Shown: in pieces, positions 36,970 through 45,739 of the stretch
How the letters are laid out: each line of letters starts with the position of its first letter
Numbering within the stretch: the first letter of the stretch is position 1
Assembly (NCBI RefSeq): GCF_003663885.1
Contig: NZ_RCCE01000001.1
Span: 124,001-188,000, forward strand
Length of the DNA: 64,000 nt
Reading direction: 5' to 3'
Source of the DNA: Litoreibacter meonggei
Lineage (GTDB): Bacteria > Pseudomonadota > Alphaproteobacteria > Rhodobacterales > Rhodobacteraceae
Position numbers and translations under genes: made by a program
Notes under the pieces: generated by a model
Databases searched by the model: none
What the model saw: only the letters and a program-made list of their open reading frames with translations
What the model was told of the DNA's origin: nothing

Positions 36970-37998
36970 CTATTCATAAACACTCGGCATTGGCTGGGGC
37001 GCACGCGCCAGCCATTCGGGATATGGAAGCCCCTTCTCTTTCAGGAATTCGGGGTTCCACAGTTTGGACTGATACCGCGTGCCATAGTCGCACAAGATCG
37101 TCACAATCGTGTGGCCCGGCCCCATATCTTTGGCCAGCCGGATCGCCCCTGCGATGTTGATGCCAGAGGATGCCCCCATGCACAGCCCTTCCTCGGACAG
37201 CAGGTCGAACACAATCGGCAACGCTTCTTCGTCGGGGATTTGGTACGTATAGTCGGGCGTCAGCCCCTCAAGGTTCTTGGTAATCCTCACCTGACCGATA
37301 CCTTCCGCAATCGAGCCACCTTCCATGGTTAACTCTCCTTTGGTGTACCAGTCATAGAGCGCTGCCCCCATCGGGTCAGCCAAACCGATTTTAACGCCCT
37401 TAGGCTGTAACGCCATGGCGATCCCCGCCAATGTGCCGCCAGAGCCGACGGCGCAGATAAATCCATCGACCTTACCGCCGGTTTGCTCCCAGATTTCAGG
37501 GCCGGTGGTCTCGATATGGGCTTGACGGTTGGCGACGTTGTCGAACTGGTTGGCCCAGATCGCGCCATTCGGCTCGGTCTCATTCAGCTTTTTCGCCAAC
37601 CGCTCGGAATAGCGGACGAAATTGTTGGGTTTGCGGTAAGGTGCGGCTGGCACTTCGACCAACTCCGCCCCAGCAAGGCGCAGCATGTCTTTCTTTTCCT
37701 GACTTTGCGTCTCAGGGATGACGATCACGGCCTTGAATCCCATCGACGCGCCGACCAGCGCAAGGCCGATGCCTGTATTGCCTGCCGTGCCTTCGACAAT
37801 CGTGCCGCCCGGTTTCAACGCGCCAGAAGCAATCGCCTCGCGAATGATATATAACGCAGGACGATCTTTGACCGATTGGCCGGGGTTCATAAACTCGGCT
37901 TTACCCAAGATTTCGCAGCCCGTCGCCTCGCTTGCCGCGTTCAAACGGATCAAGGGCGTGTTGCCCACCAAATCGGCAAGGTTTTTCTTGATAGCCAT
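36970..37998 (-). CDS. cysK: Cysteine synthase A
   Basis: A 342-residue PLP enzyme that makes cysteine from O-acetylserine and sulfide. It has the PLP lysine K44 in NPGQSVKDRPA, the substrate loop GTAGNTGIGL and the phosphate-binding GSGGTLAG. It is longer at the C-terminus than classical CysK (about 310 residues), as in a subgroup of alphaproteobacterial enzymes. A cystathionine beta-synthase-like activity cannot be excluded. It heads an apparent cysK-mscS-alaX transcript with one-base or four-base junctions. Confidence 0.88.
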   Translation of the reverse strand: MAIKKNLADLVGNTPLIRLNAASEATGCEILGKAEFMNPGQSVKDRPALYIIREAIASGALKPGGTIVEGTAGNTGIGLALVGASMGFKAVIVIPETQSQEKKDMLRLAGAELVEVPAAPYRKPNNFVRYSERLAKKLNETEPNGAIWANQFDNVANRQAHIETTGPEIWEQTGGKVDGFICAVGSGGTLAGIAMALQPKGVKIGLADPMGAALYDWYTKGELTMEGGSIAEGIGQVRITKNLEGLTPDYTYQIPDEEALPIVFDLLSEEGLCMGASSGINIAGAIRLAKDMGPGHTIVTILCDYGTRYQSKLWNPEFLKEKGLPYPEWLARAPQPMPSVYE

Positions 37999-38052
37999 CT
38001 GCGAAACTCCTGTTCAGCGCTTAGCCTTTGATAGGCATCGCTTGGCGCGAAC

Positions 38053-39171
38053 TCAAGCAGGTGTTGCCTCCGCGCGAAGCTGCATGCGTTCACGTTCCAG
38101 ACAGTAGGCGCAAATCAAGAGCGGGCCGTTTTGAACTTCTCCGCTACGCACCGCATCCATGAGCATTTGAAACGGGACCACTACCGACCGGATGTCCTCC
38201 GCCTCGGAGGCCAAACCGCCAAGCCCTGCTGCATCATCCGGCAGATCCGCCAAACCAATGTAGCAATAGAGATATTCCGTCAACGCCCCCGGAGACGGAT
38301 AGTAATCCGCGGCCTTCACCAACCGGGAAAACCGTAACCCCGCCTCTTCCTCGGCCTCGCGATGCGCTGCATCTTGCGGAGTCTCGCCACCGTCGATACG
38401 GCCTGCGATAGCTTCCAGACACCACGGGTGCAAATCACCACGGGCAAAGGGCGCGGGACGGAACTGCTCAATCAGTAAGACCGTGTCACGCACGGGATCG
38501 TAAGGTAGCACCACCACGGCATCGACGGAGACGAAAACCTCGCGTTCCACGACATTCTCGCTGCCATCAAAACGAGGGTGGCGCAACTCCATTTCGTCCA
38601 ACGCAAAAAACCGCGAATACGGTCTTCGCCGCGCGGTCAACACAACGTCATCGCGAGAGAAGCCTTGCCGCAGATCGGTGGGAATGTCGTCCGTGCGCGC
38701 ATTCACCCGCGCCTGAGCCCGCGAGCGGATTGGTCCCAGCAAAGGGATCAACGCGTCCACCGAGGTTTTTCCGAACAATCCCATGATCTCATGCGCCGCC
38801 TCGCGCGTCATCGGGCCTTGGGTGGCTTGCCAATGCGTCAGGTCCCAAATTTCGCCCTTACGGTATTGATTGTCTGTCGGCCTGTAGACCTGCGCGCGCC
38901 GACCATCTGCCAAAACCATCGGCTCAAGCTCGTAGCCATAGGGCGCCTCATAATAATCCAATCGCGCAATTTGCTCACCGGTCAGATTTTGTAGCAACAA
39001 CCCGTCGGCTTGCGCCCCCTCACACCGAAAGAGCAGTGGAAACGTCTCGCCCGCCGCCGCAAATACGCGGTGATCAGCCAGTGACACGGGTTGCGCATCT
39101 GCCACAGCGCCCAGCACTATTTCCAGAAGGTCGGGGTCTCTTAGGGTGCCAAACAGGACGATATCGTCCAC
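38053..39171 (-). CDS. Fusion of gamma-glutamylcyclotransferase-like and NUDIX hydrolase domains
   Basis: About 372 residues. The N-terminal part (IVLFGTLRDPDLLEIVLG onward, to about residue 130) resembles the GGCT/AIG2 fold. The C-terminal part (about 165-360) is a NUDIX hydrolase with a complete box: G-x5-E-x7-RE-x-EEE-x-GL near residue 275. The second half resembles ADP-ribose pyrophosphatases. The start is uncertain: GTG at 39171 gives the family's usual N-terminus, GTG at 39189 is an alternative, and longer starts run into the trgA gene. Probably a housecleaning hydrolase. Confidence 0.78.
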   Translation of the reverse strand: MDDIVLFGTLRDPDLLEIVLGAVADAQPVSLADHRVFAAAGETFPLLFRCEGAQADGLLLQNLTGEQIARLDYYEAPYGYELEPMVLADGRRAQVYRPTDNQYRKGEIWDLTHWQATQGPMTREAAHEIMGLFGKTSVDALIPLLGPIRSRAQARVNARTDDIPTDLRQGFSRDDVVLTARRRPYSRFFALDEMELRHPRFDGSENVVEREVFVSVDAVVVLPYDPVRDTVLLIEQFRPAPFARGDLHPWCLEAIAGRIDGGETPQDAAHREAEEEAGLRFSRLVKAADYYPSPGALTEYLYCYIGLADLPDDAAGLGGLASEAEDIRSVVVPFQMLMDAVRSGEVQNGPLLICAYCLERERMQLRAEATPA

Positions 39172-39193
39172 GGCATTGCAAGTAGTCACGATG

Positions 39194-39652
39194 TCATTCA
39201 AACTTGCGATGTGCCCACTCGGAGGCAAGTCCACCAATAAACCCGCCGCCAACCAACGTCGCTAACACAAGCGGGTTCAACAACAGCAACCCATATTCCA
39301 ACATCAGCGCGAACACGTCGACCAAGGCTTCCATTGGACCATCATACTGAAGGCGGCGCGATTTCTTTATCATTAACGCAACCGCAAAGATGAAAGTTAC
39401 AGAAACTGTAGACACAACAACGCCGTAGAGACCGTTGTTCATGCTGGCTCCGTAGTTTTTTCCCACCAATTTCCCCATCAAACGCCACCCGATCGTCATG
39501 GGGATGAGGATGCTAACTGGTAGCAACCATTTCACCGGCTGGCCTTCGGGAAGGGTCGCGTGAACAATTTCAGCCACAAAAAAACCGGTGACAGCAAAAA
39601 TGAAGCCGGCAACAAGCTTGGCTGCGGTGGGCATCTTGGCAGTGGTGGTCAT
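39194..39652 (-). CDS. trgA: TrgA family membrane protein
   Basis: A 152-residue membrane protein with four predicted transmembrane helices. It begins MPTAAKLVAGFIFAVTGFFVAE and contains GWRLMGKLVGKNYGASMNNG, the TrgA signature. TrgA was linked to tellurite resistance in Rhodobacter. The gene sits six bases upstream of the cyclopropane synthase stop on the same strand, so the two are transcribed together. Actual function in this organism is unproven. Confidence 0.82.
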   Translation of the reverse strand: MTTTAKMPTAAKLVAGFIFAVTGFFVAEIVHATLPEGQPVKWLLPVSILIPMTIGWRLMGKLVGKNYGASMNNGLYGVVVSTVSVTFIFAVALMIKKSRRLQYDGPMEALVDVFALMLEYGLLLLNPLVLATLVGGGFIGGLASEWAHRKFE

Positions 39653-39658
39653 TAGAAA

Positions 39659-40894
39659 CTACTCGGTTTTTTTCATGGTGATCTGCGTCACGTCGCAGTT
39701 TCCACTCCAAAACGTAGCGGCGCAAGAGGTCAGATAGAAATTCCACATGTTTCTAAAGCGTTGGTCAAACCCCAACGCTTCCACCTCGTCCCATCGGGCG
39801 TTGAACGTGTCGTGCCACAGACGCAGGGTTTTCGAGTAACTTTGCCCGAACTCGATGGAGCGCACGACTTCCAGCCCCGCCCGCTCCACCTGCGCGCGCA
39901 GCACGGACGGGCATGGCAACATGCCGCCCGGAAAGATGTATTTTTGAATGAAATCCACTTGGCGATTGTAAACCTCCCAACGGCGATCCTCGACCGTGAT
40001 GATCTGCAAGGTCGCACTTTTGCCGGGCTTCAGGCGGTCGCGGATCGCGTCGAAATAGACCGGCCAATATTTTTCGCCCACCGCCTCGAACATCTCGATG
40101 CTGGCAATCCCGTCATACTGTCCGCGTTCGTCGCGGTAATCCTGCATCTTGATCTCGACCAGATCGCTGAGGCCAGCCTTCGCAATCCGCGCGACAGCAT
40201 AATCATGCTGTTCCTGACTGATCGTCAGCCCTGTGACCCTGATCCCCTTGCGGGCGGCATGTTCCGCAAACCCGCCCCAGCCGCAGCCGATCTCCAGCAC
40301 ATGGTCACCTGTCTGCGCGCCCATCTGCTCCAGCATGGAGGCGTATTTGGCCTGCTGCGCCTCCTCATGGCTCTCGTCGCCTTTGAACAAAGCCGAGCTG
40401 TAGGTCATGGAGGGATCAAGCCAGAGCGCGTAAAACTCATTGCCCAGATCATAGTGGTAACTGATATTTTTACGCGCCTGCTCGCGTGAATTGCGCTGCA
40501 TCCAGAACCGCATTTTCTCATAGGCCCGCACCAGCCCGAGGCCGGGGAAGCCGTCATAGACCTCCTCGTTGTCGGCATGCATCAGGTCCATAAACGCTTG
40601 CAAATCGGGCGTGGTCCACCAGCCGTCCAGATAGGCGTCGCAGAAGCCCAGATCGCCCTCTCGGATCAGGCGGGCAAACAGGTCGTTGTTGTGGATGTCG
40701 ATCTCGGCGCAAATGCCCTTCTCGCGCCCTTCGGCACGAAACACGCGGCCATCGGGCAGTTTCATATCCAGCCGCCCGGCCCGCATCTTTTGCGCCGTGG
40801 CAAAAGCCTGCGGAAAATAGCGCGGCAACCCCTGTTGCCCCTGTGTGTGCGTAAGCACCTCTTGCGTCAAAGCATCGCCGCTCAGAACATTCAT
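39659..40894 (-). CDS. cfa: Cyclopropane-fatty-acyl-phospholipid synthase
   Basis: A 411-residue SAM-dependent methyltransferase that adds a methylene to unsaturated membrane lipids. Visible motifs are the SAM-binding VLEIGCGWGGFAEHAA, GLTISQEQHDYA, and FDAIRDRLKPGK followed by YIFPGGMLP. The ATG at 40894 follows GGGAGGC; a longer reading frame lacks a ribosome binding site. It sits before trgA on the same strand. Confidence 0.9.
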   Translation of the reverse strand: MNVLSGDALTQEVLTHTQGQQGLPRYFPQAFATAQKMRAGRLDMKLPDGRVFRAEGREKGICAEIDIHNNDLFARLIREGDLGFCDAYLDGWWTTPDLQAFMDLMHADNEEVYDGFPGLGLVRAYEKMRFWMQRNSREQARKNISYHYDLGNEFYALWLDPSMTYSSALFKGDESHEEAQQAKYASMLEQMGAQTGDHVLEIGCGWGGFAEHAARKGIRVTGLTISQEQHDYAVARIAKAGLSDLVEIKMQDYRDERGQYDGIASIEMFEAVGEKYWPVYFDAIRDRLKPGKSATLQIITVEDRRWEVYNRQVDFIQKYIFPGGMLPCPSVLRAQVERAGLEVVRSIEFGQSYSKTLRLWHDTFNARWDEVEALGFDQRFRNMWNFYLTSCAATFWSGNCDVTQITMKKTE

Positions 40895-40998
40895 GCCCAG
40901 CCTCCCAAACCAAGCGATTTCGTGAATTTTGACAGATAGCGCGAAATTTCTCAAGTAAAGCAACGCGGTCGTATTTTTCCGTGAGCGCTGAGCGGTGC

Positions 40999-42417
40999 TT
41001 ATCCCTTGCGTTGCTGATAGGCGTCCAGCGCACGCTGCCGCCCCTCATCCAACGCAACAACGGGCTTGGGATAGTCGTCAGTGATCGCCATATTCCACGA
41101 CTTCGGAATGGCCTTGAAGTAATCCTCCGCCTCCGCGCCGTGATCCTTGAACAGCTCTCCCAGATACCGCGCGCGGTAGCTGCGATCATTGTCGAACTTC
41201 TCGGCCTGCGTCGCGGGATTGAACACGCGGAAATAGGGCGTCGCGTCGGGGCCAGAGCCCGCCGACCACTGCCATCCCATTGCATTTGAAGCTGGATCCC
41301 AGTCGATCAGGCAATCGTCGAACCACGCCTGCCCCACCTTCCAATGGGTCATAAGGTGCTTGGTCAAATAAGACGCCACGATCATCCGCCCGCGATTGTG
41401 CATATAACCGGTGACATACATCTCCCGCATGGCCGCATCGACAAGTTGGATGCCCGTGCGTCCCTGTTTCCAAGCCTTGATATCGGCGGCGCGTTCGTCG
41501 TCGCGCCACGGAAACGCATCCCATTCCTCGCGCCAGTTTTTGTCCATGATATGTGGCGTGTGATAGGCCAGATGATAGGCAAATTCCCGCCAGACCAGCT
41601 CTTTCAGGAAGGTCTCCGCCCCTGACTTGCCCTCATGCACCGCCCGCCAGCCAGCGTGCCAGCAACGGCGAGGGGAAATCTCGCCATAGGTCAGGTTCTC
41701 CGACAGCATCGAGGTGCCGCGCTCCGCCATTTGGTCGCGGGCGTCCTTGTATCCGTCGATGCGATCGCGGATGAAAGTGGCCAGTCGGATGGACGCGGCT
41801 TCTTCCCCCACGGCCACATGCTTGGCGACGATATCCGCGCCGCGCTGCATCGCAGCCCCCATCTGCCAGTCGTCGATCTTGTCCGAAGCGGGCCACTGGT
41901 CGGGTGCGCATAGTTCGCTCACCGCCGAGATGTCCGCTGCAAGGTCCCATCCGCGCACGGATTTCCACATCGGGCTGAAGACCCGATAAAACCCGCCGGT
42001 TTTGGTTTCCACGGTCCACGGCTCGAACAGCACATGCCCTTTGAAGCTTTGCGCGTCGATGCCGTCGTCTTTCAGGGCTTCCTTCACGCCTTTGTCCCGC
42101 GCAATCGCGTCAGGATCATAGGCCCGAGACCACCACACGGCCCCTGCCCCTGTTTCCTTCACAAGATCACGCAGCACGTCGAGTGCCTTACCGCGCCGCA
42201 AGATCAGTTTGGAGCCGATGCCCTCCAGCGTCCCTGCAAAGTGTTCCACCCCCAGCCCCAGCCGCCATTTGGGCGCGGCGCCGTGGGTCTCGACAACCTC
42301 GTCATGGATGAAAACGGGAATTACGGGGCGGCCGGTCTTGGCCGCCGCACTCAGGCCTTCATGGTCGCCCAACCGCAGGTCGCGGCGGAACCAGAACAGA
42401 ATTGGTGTATCACTCAT
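40999..42417 (-). CDS. phrB: Deoxyribodipyrimidine photolyase
   Basis: A 472-residue class I photolyase/cryptochrome. The N-terminal antenna domain starts LFWFRRDLRLGDH; the C-terminal FAD domain has ELVWREFAYHLAYH, QLVDAAMREMYVTGYMHNRGRMIVASYLTK and DWDPASNAMGWQW, with the tryptophans used for flavin reduction. It repairs UV-induced pyrimidine dimers with blue light, sensible for a surface-ocean bacterium. The start overlaps the upstream aminotransferase stop by four bases. Confidence 0.93.
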   Translation of the reverse strand: MSDTPILFWFRRDLRLGDHEGLSAAAKTGRPVIPVFIHDEVVETHGAAPKWRLGLGVEHFAGTLEGIGSKLILRRGKALDVLRDLVKETGAGAVWWSRAYDPDAIARDKGVKEALKDDGIDAQSFKGHVLFEPWTVETKTGGFYRVFSPMWKSVRGWDLAADISAVSELCAPDQWPASDKIDDWQMGAAMQRGADIVAKHVAVGEEAASIRLATFIRDRIDGYKDARDQMAERGTSMLSENLTYGEISPRRCWHAGWRAVHEGKSGAETFLKELVWREFAYHLAYHTPHIMDKNWREEWDAFPWRDDERAADIKAWKQGRTGIQLVDAAMREMYVTGYMHNRGRMIVASYLTKHLMTHWKVGQAWFDDCLIDWDPASNAMGWQWSAGSGPDATPYFRVFNPATQAEKFDNDRSYRARYLGELFKDHGAEAEDYFKAIPKSWNMAITDDYPKPVVALDEGRQRALDAYQQRKG

Positions 42418-43637
42418 AAAACCTGATCTAGGGCGTCTATCAGCCGGTCAACCTCTGCCTTCGAAGTATAATGCACAAATGACAGCCGCAGCACGCCGCG
42501 GTCCATGTCGACGCCCATCGCCTCCAGCGCGCGGCCTGCGTAGAAATCACCGCCGCCTGCCATGATACCGTGCGGTGCCAGTTGCGCCGCAGCCTCCTCT
42601 GCGTTCGCTTGCAAGGCAAGTGCCACGGTCGGTGCGCGTGAGGCCGCCTTGTCCGGCCCGATCAACCGCACCGAGTTCTTGGCCGAGGCGTAGTCCAGCA
42701 AGGGCTGCAACACCTCACGCTCGTGCGCCTGCATCAGGTCATGCACCACAGCGCCTTTGGCCGCAGGGGCCGCATCACCGCCGATATGGTGGTCGTATAA
42801 TGCGTCGATATAATCCGCCATGCCCGCGCTGGCCGCGACCTGTGCGTGGTCCGGCCCCGCAGGGGTGAACCGCTGGTAAAGTGTGCCACCGTTGAAATGG
42901 TGACCTTGGTTCGGCAACTTCATTCCTATATCCCGACGGATCACCATGATCCCCTGATGGGGGCCGTAGGTTTTATAGGCCGAGAACAGGTAGATATCCG
43001 CCCCCAGCTTGTCCACATCCGGTAACCCGTGCGGCGCGTAGGACACGCCGTCGACGCAGGCCACCGCCTCGGCTTCACGCACTTGGGCGCAGATGGCGGC
43101 GACGTCGTTGATCTCCCCCACCACGTTGGAGCAATGCGGGAAGGCCACCAAGCGCACCTTGTCGTCCAGCAGGTTCGCCAGATCGGCAGGGTCCAAATGA
43201 CCGGACTCGGGGTTGATCTTCCACTCGCGCACCTCGAACCCGCGATCAGCCAACCGCCGCCACGGGCCGGAATTGGCCTCGTGGTCCTGATTGGTCACGA
43301 TGATCGCGTCGCCCGGTTTCATCCACTGCGCGAAGGCTTGCGATAGAACATAGGTGTTTTGTGTGGTCGACGGCCCGAAGGACAGCTCGTCCGTGTCCAC
43401 CCCAAGGATCGCGGACAACCGCACCCGCGCCTCGTCCATCTCTGCACCGCCAAGGGTCGAAGCCTCGTAAGGCGCGTAGGGCTGCACTTTGCGCTCGGTA
43501 TAGAAGCGGTTAAGCCTGTCGATCACAGGACGACAGGTATAGGACCCACCGGCGTTTTCAAAGAAGGCCTGCCCCTTCAAAGGGGCCGCGTCGAAAGCCG
43601 GGAATTGCGCCCGCACAAATTCAATATCAAGTTTCAT
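42414..43637 (-). CDS. Cysteine desulfurase-like aminotransferase class V protein
   Basis: A 407-residue PLP enzyme. It has AFFENAGGSYTCRPVIDRL at the N-terminus, the substrate/PLP segment HEANSGPW, and the PLP lysine in YLFSAYKTYGPHQG. It belongs to the cysteine desulfurase/selenocysteine lyase branch but has no obvious SUF partner here, so a role on another amino acid is possible. The ATG at 43637 gives the usual N-terminus (MKLDIEFVRAQFPAF), with a weak ribosome binding site. Overlaps photolyase as ATGA. Confidence 0.83.
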   Translation of the reverse strand: MKLDIEFVRAQFPAFDAAPLKGQAFFENAGGSYTCRPVIDRLNRFYTERKVQPYAPYEASTLGGAEMDEARVRLSAILGVDTDELSFGPSTTQNTYVLSQAFAQWMKPGDAIIVTNQDHEANSGPWRRLADRGFEVREWKINPESGHLDPADLANLLDDKVRLVAFPHCSNVVGEINDVAAICAQVREAEAVACVDGVSYAPHGLPDVDKLGADIYLFSAYKTYGPHQGIMVIRRDIGMKLPNQGHHFNGGTLYQRFTPAGPDHAQVAASAGMADYIDALYDHHIGGDAAPAAKGAVVHDLMQAHEREVLQPLLDYASAKNSVRLIGPDKAASRAPTVALALQANAEEAAAQLAPHGIMAGGGDFYAGRALEAMGVDMDRGVLRLSFVHYTSKAEVDRLIDALDQVL

Positions 43638-43842
43638 ACGATGATCTTGGCCCGTCGGTTTTCGCCACGCAAGCGCCCAATCTGTCGCCAACAGGCAGAA
43701 TCGCATCGCTTTCAGACGTTGCGACATTCTGCCGCCCGCCTAGGCTCCGCCCATGACCCGTCCGAGGAGGACGGGAAGACGGGGCACATAGAATTTCGAA
43801 ACATAACGGACAGCATGCCCCGCCCAACAAGGACAGGGAAAT

Positions 43843-45666
43843 ATGAGTGTTAAACCACCCTTCACCGACCTAGACATCAATACAGCTGATGGCGGGTTTT
43901 ATCACGGAAACAGCGTTCCAATCGCTTTGATCTCCAAGGGGATCATGGTCGCGTTGGTGCTTTGGGCATTGGTCTTTCCGGGCTACGCCAACAGCACGCT
44001 AAGCAGCTGGAACAGCGCGATCCTCGCCAGCTTCAACTCCTTCTATGTCGTCATCACGGGGCTGTTCTTCTTCTTCCTCGCGATCATCGCAATCATTCCA
44101 TCCACCGGCCGACGCATCATGGGCACCCCCGGCGAGAAGCCGGAGTTCTCCAACTTCTCGTGGTTCTCGATGATGTTCGGGGCCGGTCTCGGTGTGGGCC
44201 TGATGGTCTTCGCAACCGCCGAGCCGCTGGGCCTTTGGGGCTCCAACCCTGTCGTGCTGGCGGGTGACGTTCCAGCCAATTCGGAAGAGGCGCTGCAATC
44301 GGCGTATCGCTACACCTTCCTGCATTACGGCTTCCACGCGTGGGCGATCTACGTCGTGACCGGCCTCAGCTTGGCCTATTACGCCTACACGCGCGACATG
44401 CCACTGACGATCCGCGCGGCGCTGACGCCCTTGTTCGGCAGCGCTATGAATGGCTTCTTGGGTCATGTGGTCGACGTGCTGGGTGTTGTCGCGACAATCC
44501 TTGGTGTGTCGGTGACCATCGGGTTCGGTGTCAGCCAATTCATCGACGGGGTCTACGCAATCACCGGTATGGAGTGGATGATGAACATGGAGGGCGACGC
44601 CCCTGCACCGGGCAAAGTTGGCCTTGTGGCCGGCCTTGTGGTGATCATGACGATGTCAATCATCTCGGCGGTGTCGGGTGTCGGCAAAGGGGTTAAGTAT
44701 CTTTCTAACCTGAACCTCGTGCTGTCGCTGATCCTGCTGCTGGTCTTCATCATCTTCGGGTCGTTCACCTTCGCCCTGTCGACCTATGGCTCAGCGTTCA
44801 TCGACTACATCCTGAACTTCGTGCAGCTGTCCTTTGGCGCATACGGTCCACAATCTGCAGACGCATTTGCGGCTGCATTGCCAGAAGCCGCCAAACCACT
44901 GGCGGGTGATCTGATGGCAGGTGCCACCAGCGCCTGGGGCTCATTCGATGGCTTCAAATCTGGACTTGAAGGCGCCGCAGCAGCGCTGCCAGACGACGTT
45001 CTGGCCGCAGCCTACGAGGCAGGCAACCAAGGCCGTCAGTTCGGCTGGCAGTCCGGTTGGTCAACTTTCTACTGGGCTTGGTGGATCGCATTCTCGCCGT
45101 TCGTGGGTTTGTTCCTTGCGCGTATCTCCAAGGGTCGCTCTGTGCGTGAGTTCATCATCGGTTGCGTGATTGCGCCGTCGCTGGTGTGCTTTGCATGGAT
45201 GACCATCCTTGGTGGCACGGCCATCGACCTAGAGCTGACCGGCGGCGCAGAAGGCGCCATCATCGGCGCGTCCAACACCGCCAAGTTGTTCGTGACACTG
45301 GGCGAGATGATCTCCGGCGGGTTCCTGTCGGCCATCACCATCATGTGTGTGGTGCTGATCATGACCTTCCTCGTGACCTCCGCAGACTCGGGCATTCTGG
45401 TGATGAACACCATCATGTCCGGCGGAGAGCAGGAAACCGGCGTCAAGCACCGCATCGTTTGGGGCATCATCCTGACCTTGGTGATCGGCACGCTGCTGCT
45501 TGCTGCGGGGGACAACAACCCGATGGACGCGCTGCGCAACGCGATGATTATCGGGGCGCTTCCGTTCACCATGGTCATGGGGCTGATGATGATCGCCCTG
45601 ACCAAGGCGCTGTATCGTGACGGCAAGCGCGACAAGTTCGCGGCGGAAGGGCAACCTGCCGAATAG
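43843..45666 (+). CDS. BCCT-family transporter (betaine/DMSP type), plus strand
   Basis: A 607-residue inner-membrane carrier with 12 predicted helices. The BCCT signature is clear (WSTFYWAWWIAFSPFVGLFLARISKGRSVREF, about residues 405-435), with an early FSWFSMMFGAGLGVGLMVFATAEP. It carries an unusually long alanine-rich loop (about 330-385). BCCT carriers import glycine betaine, choline, carnitine or DMSP. Near dmdA and acuI a DMSP or betaine substrate is likely but unproven. Strong ribosome binding site AGGGAAAT; shares a terminator with the opposite carrier gene. Confidence 0.9.
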   Translation: MSVKPPFTDLDINTADGGFYHGNSVPIALISKGIMVALVLWALVFPGYANSTLSSWNSAILASFNSFYVVITGLFFFFLAIIAIIPSTGRRIMGTPGEKPEFSNFSWFSMMFGAGLGVGLMVFATAEPLGLWGSNPVVLAGDVPANSEEALQSAYRYTFLHYGFHAWAIYVVTGLSLAYYAYTRDMPLTIRAALTPLFGSAMNGFLGHVVDVLGVVATILGVSVTIGFGVSQFIDGVYAITGMEWMMNMEGDAPAPGKVGLVAGLVVIMTMSIISAVSGVGKGVKYLSNLNLVLSLILLLVFIIFGSFTFALSTYGSAFIDYILNFVQLSFGAYGPQSADAFAAALPEAAKPLAGDLMAGATSAWGSFDGFKSGLEGAAAALPDDVLAAAYEAGNQGRQFGWQSGWSTFYWAWWIAFSPFVGLFLARISKGRSVREFIIGCVIAPSLVCFAWMTILGGTAIDLELTGGAEGAIIGASNTAKLFVTLGEMISGGFLSAITIMCVVLIMTFLVTSADSGILVMNTIMSGGEQETGVKHRIVWGIILTLVIGTLLLAAGDNNPMDALRNAMIIGALPFTMVMGLMMIALTKALYRDGKRDKFAAEGQPAE

Positions 45667-45690
45667 GCAACCTTCCCTTCTACAAAAAGA

Positions 45691-45719
45691 AACGGCGCCC
45701 CGATTGGGGCGCCGTTTTT
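45691..45719. terminator. Bidirectional rho-independent terminator
   Basis: A perfect GC stem CGGCGCCCC / GGGGCGCCG (45693-45701 and 45706-45714) with loop GATT, flanked by A-rich sequence on the left and TTTTT on the right. It can serve both convergent BCCT genes. Confidence 0.9.
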
Positions 45720-45739
45720 CGTTTGTGTCGCGATGAAGT

